Positions 12,860 through 21,121 of a DNA stretch of 29,816 nucleotides are shown piece by piece. The DNA is from a virus, in IMG/VR virus record IMGVR_UViG_3300030110_002924, positions 1 through 29,816 of that record; one strand, given 5' to 3'. Position 1 is the first letter of the stretch, and each line of letters begins with the position of its first letter. A model generated the notes under the pieces. It was not told the DNA's origin. It saw nothing but the letters and a program-made list of their open reading frames with translations, and searched no databases. The position numbers and the translations under genes are program-made.

Positions 12860-15361
12860 TTAACAAATAGTATCCATGAATTTACTACACAATACTCTTT
12901 TTTTAACTTTATCGTTTCTGCTTTTACCAAACGCTTTTGTTAATTGTCTTTTATTAGCACCAACTAAATCTTTAGAAAGTTCAGTATCATCTACTAACTC
13001 AATACCTCTACCGCCAGGGATTAGAAAATAATCATCCATACCTAAAGCATTTGGTATATTAAAGACACCATCTTTATTAATTGTTTTACTGACATAATCT
13101 TCTTTGTTACCAGCAATCGTATTGTTACTTCTCCATTTCCCAGAAGCAACTCCATCATTGTAATCTTTATCTTTTTCCAATTGCTTTGAAATTAATGTAT
13201 GATGATGATGAATAGCATACGCAACATCGTGGGGTTTTACTTTTCCACTTTTTAGAGTTGGTATCAAATGAAAACCAAGAATGTTACAATCTGTATTTTG
13301 TTTTGCAATTTTTGAAAGTTGTTCAAATTGATAGGAAAACAAATCTCCATATGAACTTTTGCCTCTAGTAGGCTCTAAGGAAACGCCTTTTAATTTCCAC
13401 ATGTTTTCATCTCTAGCTGGTGGAATATCAAAATGATTATGTTTGCCAACTTTAACATGAGTATTACTTCCATAATATCTACCTTTTCTTTCTTCTACCG
13501 ATAAATCAGAATCATAACTAGGATAATCATCCTTAGTAGGAATAGTTTTTGTGATAACTGTTTGATTATCGTTTTCATGCGAGCCAACATATTGAGTTAA
13601 CGGCCCACCTAAACCATCTGTCAAGTAACAAACATTAAGTTTATCAACACCATAAGTTTTTACAAATCTTTTAGTCATTTCAACATTAACATAAGCAGTC
13701 TGTAACAAAGGAGTTCCACCTAATCTTAATGCACTTGGAACTTCCATCATGTGATAAGCGTATTGCTCTTCAGCATTCTCTATCCTCCACCAACACATTC
13801 TTTTACATAAAGTCCAAAATCTTTTAAGTGCTTCGTTTAATTTTGAATTATTCATTTTTGAATTACATAATTCTAACAACTTAAACTGTCTATCACCAAA
13901 TCTCAAATCTCCGATTTCAGTAGAAAACGCACTATTACCTCTCGCTCTACTAGTTCTTAGTTTATCATCTGTACAGTATGAATCGGAAAACGCATAAACT
14001 TCAAATGGAATATTTGTTTTCTTTGCAAACCATACAAGATTTAATAATTGTTTCATAGTTGGAATGAGATTGTCATCCATACTTGCTGACCAGTCAACAT
14101 AAAAAATGAATCCATGATTTTTACCATCTGGAATATTCGTAACTTTTTTGAATAAATCATCTTCAAATTTATATTTGTGAAGAACTTTAAGATTTAAAGA
14201 GCCTGATTTACTAACAGTTGCTCTTGAATAATTGTCAGCAGATTTTTTCATTTCAAATTCTTTAACAAAAAGATTTACAGTTTTAATTGAACTCTTTTTA
14301 AATGCTTTCCAATCAGCCTCAATAAGTGAATCAGCTTCTTTACTTCTTCTCTCACCATAATATTTGCTCTTCGTAGATGTACTGTCATCAAATTTTGCAT
14401 ATTCTTCATAACTAACAATTATATCTTTTAAATCATAATCAGGCATTTTAACATTCACATATGTACCTGTTGTATCAGCAGATTGTTTTAATTTCTTTTG
14501 AAGATTTTTATCAGTTATACTTTCTGAATTGTAATCAGTTTCCCAATCATCTTCATCATCATCTGTTTTTCCAGAATCTTCATCATCTTCAGAATCAGAA
14601 TCTTTAGAATCAGAATCTCCAGAATCAGAATTTCCAGAATCAGAATCAGAATCAAAATCAGAATCTCCAGAATCTCCAGAATCTCCAGAATCAGAATCTT
14701 CAGAATCTACAGAATCTTCAGAATCCATAAGTTCATCACTCGCTTTAACAGATTCGCCTTGACTTTCTAGGTTGTCTTCCATATACTTTGCAAGTTTTTC
14801 TGCAAGGTTAATAGCATCTTCCCAAGTAGTCATTTTTTCTATATCATCAAAAATCCATTTTTCATCATCTAAAAAGATAATGTTTTCATCTTTAGTTTTT
14901 GCATAGATGTTTAGTCTATCAACAAGACCTAGTTCTAATAATGGTTTACTTTTCTTTGCAATACCAAAGAAATCTCTTTTTAGTAATTCTTTATAACCTT
15001 TTCTAAAATTGGATATCAAGCCAGGATATTTGTTTTGAATCATTTTTTCGATTCTAATATCTTCGATAACATTTATAAATGATTTAGGGATTTTTCTTTC
15101 TCTAGCTTTTTCTAATACTTCTATTGGAGTATAAAGAGCATGACCAACTTCGTGGCCAACCATTAAATCATAAACATCTTGGGATACATCTTCCCATACT
15201 GGAATTCCAATCTTTCTACTTTTTAAATCGAAATATGCTGTTGGTATCTTTTCAGATACAACATCAATATTTTCAGTTGCAAGTAATTTCGCAACTAATT
15301 TCTTTGGTAACCCAACAGGTTTCATAATCTTGGTTTTTGTCATATTTGGTTTATCTCTCAT
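12860..15361 (-). CDS. Zincin metalloprotease-VWA protein ('CobT-like' of T4-like phages)
   Basis: I chose the ATG at 15361 because AAGG lies nine bases upstream; a TTG at 15370 would add three residues. The 833-residue protein has HEVGH at 70-74 and a downstream NVIEDIRIE whose Glu (100-105) can be the third zinc ligand, as in metalloproteases. Residues about 213-275 are an Asp/Ser/Glu-rich low-complexity linker. A VWA domain follows with a complete-looking MIDAS: DWSAS (423-427), GGTPL and LTDG. Phage proteins of this layout are often annotated as cobaltochelatase CobT because of the acidic linker and VWA domain, but the HExxH motif argues for a peptidase. VWA proteins of this type usually pair with a MoxR/CobS-like AAA+ ATPase, which is not in this window. 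It is the only minus-strand gene, with its own promoter and terminator. Confidence 0.9.
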   Translation of the reverse strand: MRDKPNMTKTKIMKPVGLPKKLVAKLLATENIDVVSEKIPTAYFDLKSRKIGIPVWEDVSQDVYDLMVGHEVGHALYTPIEVLEKARERKIPKSFINVIEDIRIEKMIQNKYPGLISNFRKGYKELLKRDFFGIAKKSKPLLELGLVDRLNIYAKTKDENIIFLDDEKWIFDDIEKMTTWEDAINLAEKLAKYMEDNLESQGESVKASDELMDSEDSVDSEDSDSGDSGDSGDSDFDSDSDSGNSDSGDSDSKDSDSEDDEDSGKTDDDEDDWETDYNSESITDKNLQKKLKQSADTTGTYVNVKMPDYDLKDIIVSYEEYAKFDDSTSTKSKYYGERRSKEADSLIEADWKAFKKSSIKTVNLFVKEFEMKKSADNYSRATVSKSGSLNLKVLHKYKFEDDLFKKVTNIPDGKNHGFIFYVDWSASMDDNLIPTMKQLLNLVWFAKKTNIPFEVYAFSDSYCTDDKLRTSRARGNSAFSTEIGDLRFGDRQFKLLELCNSKMNNSKLNEALKRFWTLCKRMCWWRIENAEEQYAYHMMEVPSALRLGGTPLLQTAYVNVEMTKRFVKTYGVDKLNVCYLTDGLGGPLTQYVGSHENDNQTVITKTIPTKDDYPSYDSDLSVEERKGRYYGSNTHVKVGKHNHFDIPPARDENMWKLKGVSLEPTRGKSSYGDLFSYQFEQLSKIAKQNTDCNILGFHLIPTLKSGKVKPHDVAYAIHHHHTLISKQLEKDKDYNDGVASGKWRSNNTIAGNKEDYVSKTINKDGVFNIPNALGMDDYFLIPGGRGIELVDDTELSKDLVGANKRQLTKAFGKSRNDKVKKRVLCSKFMDTIC
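14540..14727 (-). repeat. Low-complexity Ser-Asp linker repeat
   Basis: The + strand shows a hexamer-based repeat (agaatc variants such as ccagaatct and tcagaatca) encoding SD, GDS and EDS units on the minus strand. It is prone to slippage and in-frame length change, and should tether the protease and VWA domains flexibly. Confidence 0.8.
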
Positions 15362-15382
15362 ATCTCTCAACCTTACATATAA

Positions 15383-15410
15383 AGTATAACATAACTGGCG
15401 GCCATGTCAA
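15383..15410 (-). promoter_or_regulatory. Sigma70 promoter of the zincin-VWA gene
   Basis: Reading the minus strand: TTGACA (15410-15405), a 16-base spacer, TATACT (15388-15383). The -35 is perfect and the -10 matches five of six. Transcription would start about 15 bases upstream of the ATG at 15361. No TATAAATA late element accompanies this gene. Confidence 0.78.
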
Positions 15411-15485
15411 ACGTATTGTTGTAAAACCCCGAAATTATTAACTTTTTTTAAAAAAGGGAAAACAAAATTAAATTGAAATATTCCT

Positions 15486-15493
15486 TATAAATA
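15486..15493 (+). promoter_or_regulatory. T4-type late promoter TATAAATA
   Basis: An exact motif in the divergent gap between the zincin-VWA gene and the spike operon. It leaves a leader of about 17 bases with AGGAG six bases before the ATG at 15516. The rest of the gap (15411-15485) is AT-rich and shows nothing else clear. Confidence 0.78.
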
Positions 15494-15515
15494 TTCAATG
15501 AAATAGGAGAATATT

Positions 15516-15686
15516 ATGACATATTATACTGAACAAAATGGTTATCATGTGATATCAAATATCAGTTATGTTACGGAAACAAATACTTCATCTGAAACGG
15601 AATGTTCATGTGAAACTGAATGTTCATGTGATAATTCCTGTGAAGAGAAAGTTGACTTGCCTGAAACTGGTAATTTTGTGGATTAA
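15516..15686 (+). CDS. Small acidic Cys-rich protein, 56 aa
   Basis: The ATG at 15516 has an excellent AGGAG (15505-15509), six bases away. The 56-residue product has a plain N-terminal half (MTYYTEQNGYHVISNISYVT) and a Cys-rich half in which ETECSC occurs twice, followed by DNSCEE. This gives five Cys spaced CxC-x3-CxC-x3-C. The two ETECSC units come from an 18-bp tandem repeat with one base change. The Cys could bind metal or form disulphides. It is first in the spike/baseplate operon, three bases before the gp5-like gene. It may be a spike-associated small protein, possibly metal-related, but no family is recognised. Confidence 0.75.
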   Translation: MTYYTEQNGYHVISNISYVTETNTSSETECSCETECSCDNSCEEKVDLPETGNFVD

Positions 15687-15689
15687 CAT

Positions 15690-17165
15690 ATGAATGAAAA
15701 TTATTTTATGGGGCAAGATGGATTTGCTTGGTTTGTTGGTGTCGTAGAAGATAGAGATGACCCTGATAAACTTGGTAGAGTTCGTGTTCGTTGCTTAGGA
15801 TACCATACAGAAGATTTAAATAAAATACCAACTGAAACTTTGCCATGGGCTGAAGTTATGCACCCGATTACGAATCCATCAATGAATGGTATGGGAAATA
15901 CTCCACCATTCATGGTTGAGGGAACATGGGTAATTGGATTTTTTAAAGATGCTATTCAGAAACAAGAACCTATTATTATGGGTACATTGCCTGGATATAA
16001 TAAAAATAATGTAGATACAACAAAAGGATTTTCTGACCCAAAAGGAATTTATCCTAAAGTCATAGGAGATAATGATACCAATTCATTAGCAAGGGGTGCT
16101 ATTGGAGAAACACACCAATCTCTTTATAATAGAAGAATTACTAGACTTACTAGTCTTCCAATTGCTACAAAACCTTTTCTTGAAACAATAGAAGATTATG
16201 CTGAAGCAGAAACACGTAGTACATTTGACGAACCTAATCCAAAATCCAATAGTGCTACAATATATCCATATAATCATGTGCATGAAAGTGAAAGTGGACA
16301 TGTCCATGAAATAGATGATAGTCCAGGCGGTGAGAGATTACTTAAATATCATAGAGTAGGAACATTTGAAGAAATACACCCAGATGGAACTGTCGTAACC
16401 AAGATTGTAAAAGATAATTATCAGATAACAGCAGGCGATGATTATTGTTACATTAAAGGTAATGTTAATCTCACAGTCGAAGGCGATGTTAGAAAGTTAA
16501 TCAAAGGCGATTATGTATTAGAAGTAGAAGGAGATTATACTGAGAAACTTCATAAAAACAAATATGTAAAAATTGGTACTGGAGAATCTGGTGGAAATCT
16601 TGGACAAGAAATAAGAGGAAATGTATCAGAAAATATTAGTGAAGATTACATAACTAGAATTGGTGAGAATTATATACAAACAATAGAAAAAGATTTAACT
16701 AGCAATATTAACGGAGCATGTGATATATCAATCATGGGAGATTCTAGTTCATTTGTTATGGGCGATATGACTTCAACATCATTTGGAAGTTATCTTCAAA
16801 CATCTATCGGTGCAATAAGTATAAAATCTGGAGATTTAATGAATATAAAATCTGCTGATAATTTAACTATTGAAACTGAAGCAAATGAAACACATACGAT
16901 AGCAGGAACTTTAACTGAAGCAATTACTGGTGCAGTTTCCGAAACTTATAGTTCATCATTAACAACAGCAATTACTGGTGCAGTTTCCGAAACTTATAGT
17001 TCATCATTAACAACAGCTGTTACGGGAACATTGACTGAAACTGCCGCTACTGGTAACTTAACATTTACTGGTGGTGCTATTACTTCAAATGGAATTGAAT
17101 TCCATACTCACGTACATACTGGTGTTACTGCTGGCGGAGCTAATACGGGAGCTCCAGCATCATAG
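15690..17165 (+). CDS. gp5: gp5-like baseplate hub/central spike protein, no lysozyme domain
   Basis: Residues about 10-110 form the OB-fold of T4 gp5/VgrG (FVGVVEDRDDPDKLGRVRVR... LPWAEVMHP... GTWVIGFFKD... PIIMGTLPG). The block SGHVHEIDDSPGGERLLKYH, HRVGTFEEIHPDG leads into a beta-helical shaft (VNLTVEGDVRKLIKGDY, YVLEVEGDY, LTSNINGACDISIMG and so on). The C-terminus GIEFHTHVHTGVTAGGANTGAP is the spike tip; its HTHVH offers the HxH iron-binding ligands of other phage spikes. T4 gp5 has a lysozyme domain between the OB-fold and the helix. Here the corresponding 110-190 stretch is short and has no visible lysozyme motif, so any peptidoglycan hydrolase must be elsewhere. The 491-residue length compares with 575 in T4. 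Confidence 0.93.
   Translation: MNENYFMGQDGFAWFVGVVEDRDDPDKLGRVRVRCLGYHTEDLNKIPTETLPWAEVMHPITNPSMNGMGNTPPFMVEGTWVIGFFKDAIQKQEPIIMGTLPGYNKNNVDTTKGFSDPKGIYPKVIGDNDTNSLARGAIGETHQSLYNRRITRLTSLPIATKPFLETIEDYAEAETRSTFDEPNPKSNSATIYPYNHVHESESGHVHEIDDSPGGERLLKYHRVGTFEEIHPDGTVVTKIVKDNYQITAGDDYCYIKGNVNLTVEGDVRKLIKGDYVLEVEGDYTEKLHKNKYVKIGTGESGGNLGQEIRGNVSENISEDYITRIGENYIQTIEKDLTSNINGACDISIMGDSSSFVMGDMTSTSFGSYLQTSIGAISIKSGDLMNIKSADNLTIETEANETHTIAGTLTEAITGAVSETYSSSLTTAITGAVSETYSSSLTTAVTGTLTETAATGNLTFTGGAITSNGIEFHTHVHTGVTAGGANTGAPAS
16920..17015 (+). repeat. Perfect 48-bp tandem duplication in the spike beta-helix
   Basis: Two 48-bp units (16920-16967 and 16968-17015) are identical at DNA level, encoding the 16-residue unit AITGAVSETYSSSLTT twice. 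A degenerate third unit (AVTGTLTETAATGN) follows. Identity at silent positions indicates a recent duplication. Confidence 0.92.
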
Positions 17166-17177
17166 GAGAAAATATAA

Positions 17178-18371
17178 ATGGCATTTCCTACATTTAAACA
17201 AAAACTTCCAAAACCACAATTTGGTGGTATTAATGAGTCTGCAAAAAGTGTAACAGAAAAACGAGAAGATGTAAAAAAACTAGTATTAGAAAATGCAGAA
17301 TCTTCTGCATCAACTGTTAAAAGTCTTGCTAGTACAAGTATGACAACTTTAAAAAATACTACATCGGATTTAATGCCAGCAGTTCCAGATACACCTACAA
17401 CATCTTTACAAGGTGAACTGTCATCTTTAATCAGTTTGAATTTATCTAATCCAACTGCAGGTGCAAGTAAATTATCTTCTCTTGAAAGTAGTTTTGGTAC
17501 TGCATTATCTGGAAAGGGAAAAAATTTAACATCTATTATCTCAGATGTAGAATCAAGTGTAGATGTATCAAGTCTTTCTTCTTTCGACCAAGCTGGATTA
17601 ACAAAAAATCTTGTACAGAATGTTCCTAATTTTGAAATATCTGGTGGAAGTTCAACTGTAATTGAAAAAGCTGTAAAACCAAAGACAGCACAAGAAAGTG
17701 CCGAAAAAGAAGATAAATCTATAATCACAACTGATACTATAAACCAAAATTCAAATACAATTACTATAACTGATGATGCAACTGCAAGATTAGATAAAGC
17801 AAAAGCTGAATTTGAAAAACAAGTATCTAAAATAACTATTAAAAGAAGTGCAGATGGTACGACATTTACTGATAATATAAAATCAGAATTAGGAGTTATA
17901 GATAAAGATACATTTAATACTTTATTAGAAGATGATAGTTTTGATACTCACCCAGCAATAGTAAAATTTAAATTTGAAAATTTAAGACAGAAAACAACAT
18001 CTACCGATACTTTTATTTCTAACATAAAAAAAGAACAGAACATTGATATTAGTAAAGAACAGATAGATTTTCAAGTTAGATTTAATGAGCCATTTTATGA
18101 GTTTCTTGGTTATATTGATAATGCAGATACTATTATTAAAAAAAATCGACCAATTGGTATAGAAGATACAGAAGTAACTGGTGATAAAAAAGGACTTTCA
18201 AATAGAATAAGAAATGTTAAAGCAAAAAAACAAGCATTAGAACAATTATATAATGATGGGGGCGAATGGACTGAAAAGATATTAGCTGATTGGGAAAGTT
18301 TTATAACGATTGAAACATCAAGTGCAAAAACAGAATTAGGTACGGTAAAAACAAAATATACGGGGAATTAA
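17178..18371 (+). CDS. Probable virion/baseplate protein of unknown family, 397 aa
   Basis: The ATG at 17178 has AGGAG nine bases upstream. The first half (about 1-160) is Ser/Thr-rich with helical, low-complexity character (MAFPTFKQKLPKPQF..., NAESSASTVKSLASTSM, GASKLSSLESSFG). The second half is charged and helical (LDKAKAEFEKQVSKI, QALEQLYNDGGEWTEKIL). There is no signal peptide and no Cys. It lies between the gp5-like spike and gp25, where T4-like marine phages carry poorly characterised structural genes, so a baseplate hub or tail-tube-linked role is likely. I do not see similarity to T4 gp53, gp48 or gp54 that I could defend. Confidence 0.75.
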   Translation: MAFPTFKQKLPKPQFGGINESAKSVTEKREDVKKLVLENAESSASTVKSLASTSMTTLKNTTSDLMPAVPDTPTTSLQGELSSLISLNLSNPTAGASKLSSLESSFGTALSGKGKNLTSIISDVESSVDVSSLSSFDQAGLTKNLVQNVPNFEISGGSSTVIEKAVKPKTAQESAEKEDKSIITTDTINQNSNTITITDDATARLDKAKAEFEKQVSKITIKRSADGTTFTDNIKSELGVIDKDTFNTLLEDDSFDTHPAIVKFKFENLRQKTTSTDTFISNIKKEQNIDISKEQIDFQVRFNEPFYEFLGYIDNADTIIKKNRPIGIEDTEVTGDKKGLSNRIRNVKAKKQALEQLYNDGGEWTEKILADWESFITIETSSAKTELGTVKTKYTGN

Positions 18372-18393
18372 TCTCATGTGTAGGGATATATCA

Positions 18394-18732
18394 ATGTCAG
18401 AATTTTATAAACCTTTAAGTGAAGGATTAACAATAAAAGAAAGTGGAATACACGGAATTGGGATATTTGCTACCAATGATATACCAAAAGGAACTAGATT
18501 GGGATTATCTCATATGCTTATTGATACAGAAATATTCAGAACACCATTAGGTGGTTTTTATAATCATTCCATGTCACCAAATACAAAAAAGACACAAGAA
18601 GGACATAAATGGTTTCTTGATGTTATTGAAGATATCAAAAGCGGTGATGAAATACTTGTTACCTATACTTTATATAAAGTCGAAGATATTAATAAACTTT
18701 CTATTATAAGTCAATTTATGCAAGAGGATTAA
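18394..18732 (+). CDS. SET-domain protein (putative protein lysine methyltransferase)
   Basis: I prefer the start at 18394 (MSEFYKPLSEG) because AGGGA precedes it by seven bases; an in-frame ATG at 18376 would add six residues. The 112-residue protein is a minimal SET domain: ESGIHGIGIFATNDIPKGT (first strand and SAM-site Gly), GGFYNHSMSPNT (the NHxxxPN box), FLDVIEDIKSGDEILVTYT (the 'I..GeEl...Y' end with the catalytic-type Tyr). SET enzymes transfer methyl from SAM to lysine; the target is unknown. There is no pre- or post-SET domain. It is embedded in the baseplate operon, four bases (or 22) after an unknown structural protein. Confidence 0.88.
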   Translation: MSEFYKPLSEGLTIKESGIHGIGIFATNDIPKGTRLGLSHMLIDTEIFRTPLGGFYNHSMSPNTKKTQEGHKWFLDVIEDIKSGDEILVTYTLYKVEDINKLSIISQFMQED

Positions 18733-18748
18733 ATTTAGACATTATTGT

Positions 18749-18756
18749 TATAAATA
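18749..18756 (+). promoter_or_regulatory. T4-type late promoter TATAAATA
   Basis: An exact motif between the SET gene and gp25, leaving a leader of about 17 bases. AGGAG at 18762-18766 is 12 bases from the ATG, somewhat long. Confidence 0.75.
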
Positions 18757-18778
18757 GACATAGGAGTTCTTCAACAAC

Positions 18779-19234
18779 ATGGCAAACTATACAACATTTA
18801 TAAAGGGTGGACATACTGATTCACAAGCAACTAATGAATCAACTCGTAGTGCAAAGATTTATAAAGATTTAAATCTGTTTTTTCAAAAAAATAGTTCCGA
18901 TAAAGATATCAATAAAGTTACAGATGTCCAAGCAGTTAAAAGGTCAATTCGCAATCTTGTATTAACTAATCATTATGAAAGACCTTTTCACCCAGAAATT
19001 GGTTCTAACATATTAGGAACATTATTTGAGCCAATGACACCATCAAGTGCAATATTATTAACCAAACAAATAGAAGAAGTAATACAAAACTTTGAGCCCA
19101 GAGCAAGATTAACTAGTGTTAGAGCATTAGAAGATTTAGATAGAAACGCATATAATTGTACTGTAGAATTTTATGTTGTTAATGCACCAACCGAATTAGA
19201 AACTTTAGATTTAATGTTAGAGAGAATAAGATAA
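18779..19234 (+). CDS. gp25: Baseplate wedge subunit gp25
   Basis: This 151-residue protein has the gp25 / gpW family core: DVQAVKRSIRNLVLTNHYERPFHPEIGSNI, outlined here, then LFEPMTPSSAILLTKQIEEVI, then NFEPRARLTSV. RPFHP.iGs and the EPR motif are diagnostic (EPR is the conserved patch of T4 gp25, TssE and related sheath initiators). T4 gp25 is 132 residues; the extra residues are N-terminal (MANYTTFIKGGHTDSQA...). In the baseplate it joins the wedge to the tail sheath and starts sheath polymerisation. gp6 begins one base after its stop, as expected for two proteins that bind each other. Confidence 0.95.
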   Translation: MANYTTFIKGGHTDSQATNESTRSAKIYKDLNLFFQKNSSDKDINKVTDVQAVKRSIRNLVLTNHYERPFHPEIGSNILGTLFEPMTPSSAILLTKQIEEVIQNFEPRARLTSVRALEDLDRNAYNCTVEFYVVNAPTELETLDLMLERIR

Positions 19235-19235
19235 A

Positions 19236-21113
19236 ATGGCTATAAACAATAAAAGATTAACGGTAACAGAATTTGATTTTGATGAGGTCAAAGCAAATTT
19301 AAAAACCTTTTTAAAAGCACAAAACGAATTTACTGATTATGATTTTGAGGGTTCTGGTATGTCAGTCCTGTTAGATTTGTTGGCATACAATACTCACTAT
19401 CTAGGATTTAATATGAATATGTTAGCAAATGAAATGTTTCTTGATAGTGCTGCTCTTCGTTCAAGTATAGTTTCTCATGCAAAAATGTTGGGATATACAC
19501 CATCATCTGTTTCAGCACCTGTTGCAACAATAGATGTTACTTTAAATAATAGTGGACTTTCAAGTGCGACAATAAGTGCTGGCACAAAATTTTCTACAAG
19601 TGTAAATAATACAACATATAATTTTGTAACTGTATCTGATATAACTTCGTTAGTAAGTGATGGAATACTAAGATTTAATGATTTAAAAATTTATGAAGGT
19701 ACTTATGTAAATACAAAATATATTGTTGAGACATCTAATGTTGACCAAAGATTTGTTATAACAAGTAATTTAGCAGATACAGATACTCTGACAGTTAAAG
19801 TTCAAACTTCTGCAACAGATACAACTACATCTACATATACACGAGCAACAGATATCACATCAGTAAGTGATACTGCAACTAATTATTTTTTAAAAGAAGT
19901 AGAAGATGGAAAATTTGAAGTTTACTTTGGCGATGGTGTAATTGGTAAAGCATTATCAAATGGAAATGTTGTTATACTTTCATATGTTGTAACAAACACA
20001 AGTGAAGCAAATGGTGCTTCATCATTTAGTAATACTGGTGCTATTAGTGGAGTAACTGATGTAACAGTTACAACTGTATCAAATGCAAATGGTGGTGGAG
20101 ATGCAGAAAGTCTTGCATCAATAAAATATAATGCACCACTTGATTATTCTTCACAAGGTCGTGCTGTAACGGCAGAAGATTACAAACTTCATGTAAAGAC
20201 ACTATTCCCTAATGCACAAGCAATTCAATGTTGGGGTGGAGAAGAAGGAAGTGATGTTGATTCAACTGCTGTATATGGTAAGATTTATATTACAATTAAA
20301 CAGATAAGTGGAGATAACTTAACTACTACACAAAAGACCGATATAGAAAATGGATTAAAAACTTATAAAGTTGCATCTACAACTCCAGTAGTTATCGACC
20401 CAGTTATAACAAATATTTTTCTTACAACGAATTTTAAATATGATTCTACTGCAACAACAAAATCATTAGACACATTAAAATCAGATATAACTACTACACT
20501 TACTAATTATAATACAAATACATTAACAAAATTTAATGGTGTCTTTAGACATTCAGAAGTTACAGGAATTATAGATGATACACATCCATCTGTTTTATCA
20601 AATATAACAACAGTTAAAATTGCACAAAAATTTACACCAACATTATCTACTCCAACAAATTATATAGTTTATTTTAATAACAAATTATATAATCCACATA
20701 ATGAACACAATAAAAGTGGTGGTGGTATTTTAAGTTCTACTGGATTTAAAATTTCTGGAGATACAACAAATGAATATTTCTTTGATGATGATGGTGCTGG
20801 AAATGTAAGAAGATATTATTTTGTAGGAACAACTAGAACTTATAGTGATAATGAAGCAGGAACAATAGATTACGATACTGGTAAAGTTAGTATTAATTCT
20901 ATTAATATTACAACTGTAAGTAATGTTGATAATGCAACAAGTACACAAATAAGATTAGTTGTACTTCCAAATTCATATGATATTGTTTCAGTAAGAAATA
21001 ATTTACTTGAAATTGATTTTGCAAATTCAACAATTAATGGTGAGATTGATGGTATTGCATCTGGTAGTTCTGCTGCTGGAAGTACATATTCAACTACATC
21101 TTCATATAGTTAA
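19236..21113 (+). CDS. gp6: Baseplate wedge subunit gp6 (J-like)
   Basis: This 625-residue protein (T4 gp6: 660) begins with the typical gp6 / baseplate J-like N-terminus: FDFDEVKANLKTFLKAQNEF, SGMSVLLDLLAYNTHYLGFN, LDSAALRSSIVSHAKMLGYTP. The middle is beta-rich and includes FEVYFGDGVIGKALSNGNVV, QGRAVTAEDYKLHVKTLFP and CWGGEE..., features of J-like wedge proteins. The C-terminal third is Thr/Asn-rich. gp6 dimers form the inner ring that links the wedges around the hub. It follows gp25 by one base without a strong ribosome binding site, so translation is probably coupled. Confidence 0.95.
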   Translation: MAINNKRLTVTEFDFDEVKANLKTFLKAQNEFTDYDFEGSGMSVLLDLLAYNTHYLGFNMNMLANEMFLDSAALRSSIVSHAKMLGYTPSSVSAPVATIDVTLNNSGLSSATISAGTKFSTSVNNTTYNFVTVSDITSLVSDGILRFNDLKIYEGTYVNTKYIVETSNVDQRFVITSNLADTDTLTVKVQTSATDTTTSTYTRATDITSVSDTATNYFLKEVEDGKFEVYFGDGVIGKALSNGNVVILSYVVTNTSEANGASSFSNTGAISGVTDVTVTTVSNANGGGDAESLASIKYNAPLDYSSQGRAVTAEDYKLHVKTLFPNAQAIQCWGGEEGSDVDSTAVYGKIYITIKQISGDNLTTTQKTDIENGLKTYKVASTTPVVIDPVITNIFLTTNFKYDSTATTKSLDTLKSDITTTLTNYNTNTLTKFNGVFRHSEVTGIIDDTHPSVLSNITTVKIAQKFTPTLSTPTNYIVYFNNKLYNPHNEHNKSGGGILSSTGFKISGDTTNEYFFDDDGAGNVRRYYFVGTTRTYSDNEAGTIDYDTGKVSINSINITTVSNVDNATSTQIRLVVLPNSYDIVSVRNNLLEIDFANSTINGEIDGIASGSSAAGSTYSTTSSYS

Positions 21114-21121
21114 TAAATGAA

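Noticed and set aside
12860-15361. True cobaltochelatase CobT (vitamin B12 synthesis gene)
   Set aside because: The HEVGH motif and zincin-like N-terminus are not part of CobT; the resemblance is limited to the acidic linker and VWA domain, and no other cobalamin gene is here.
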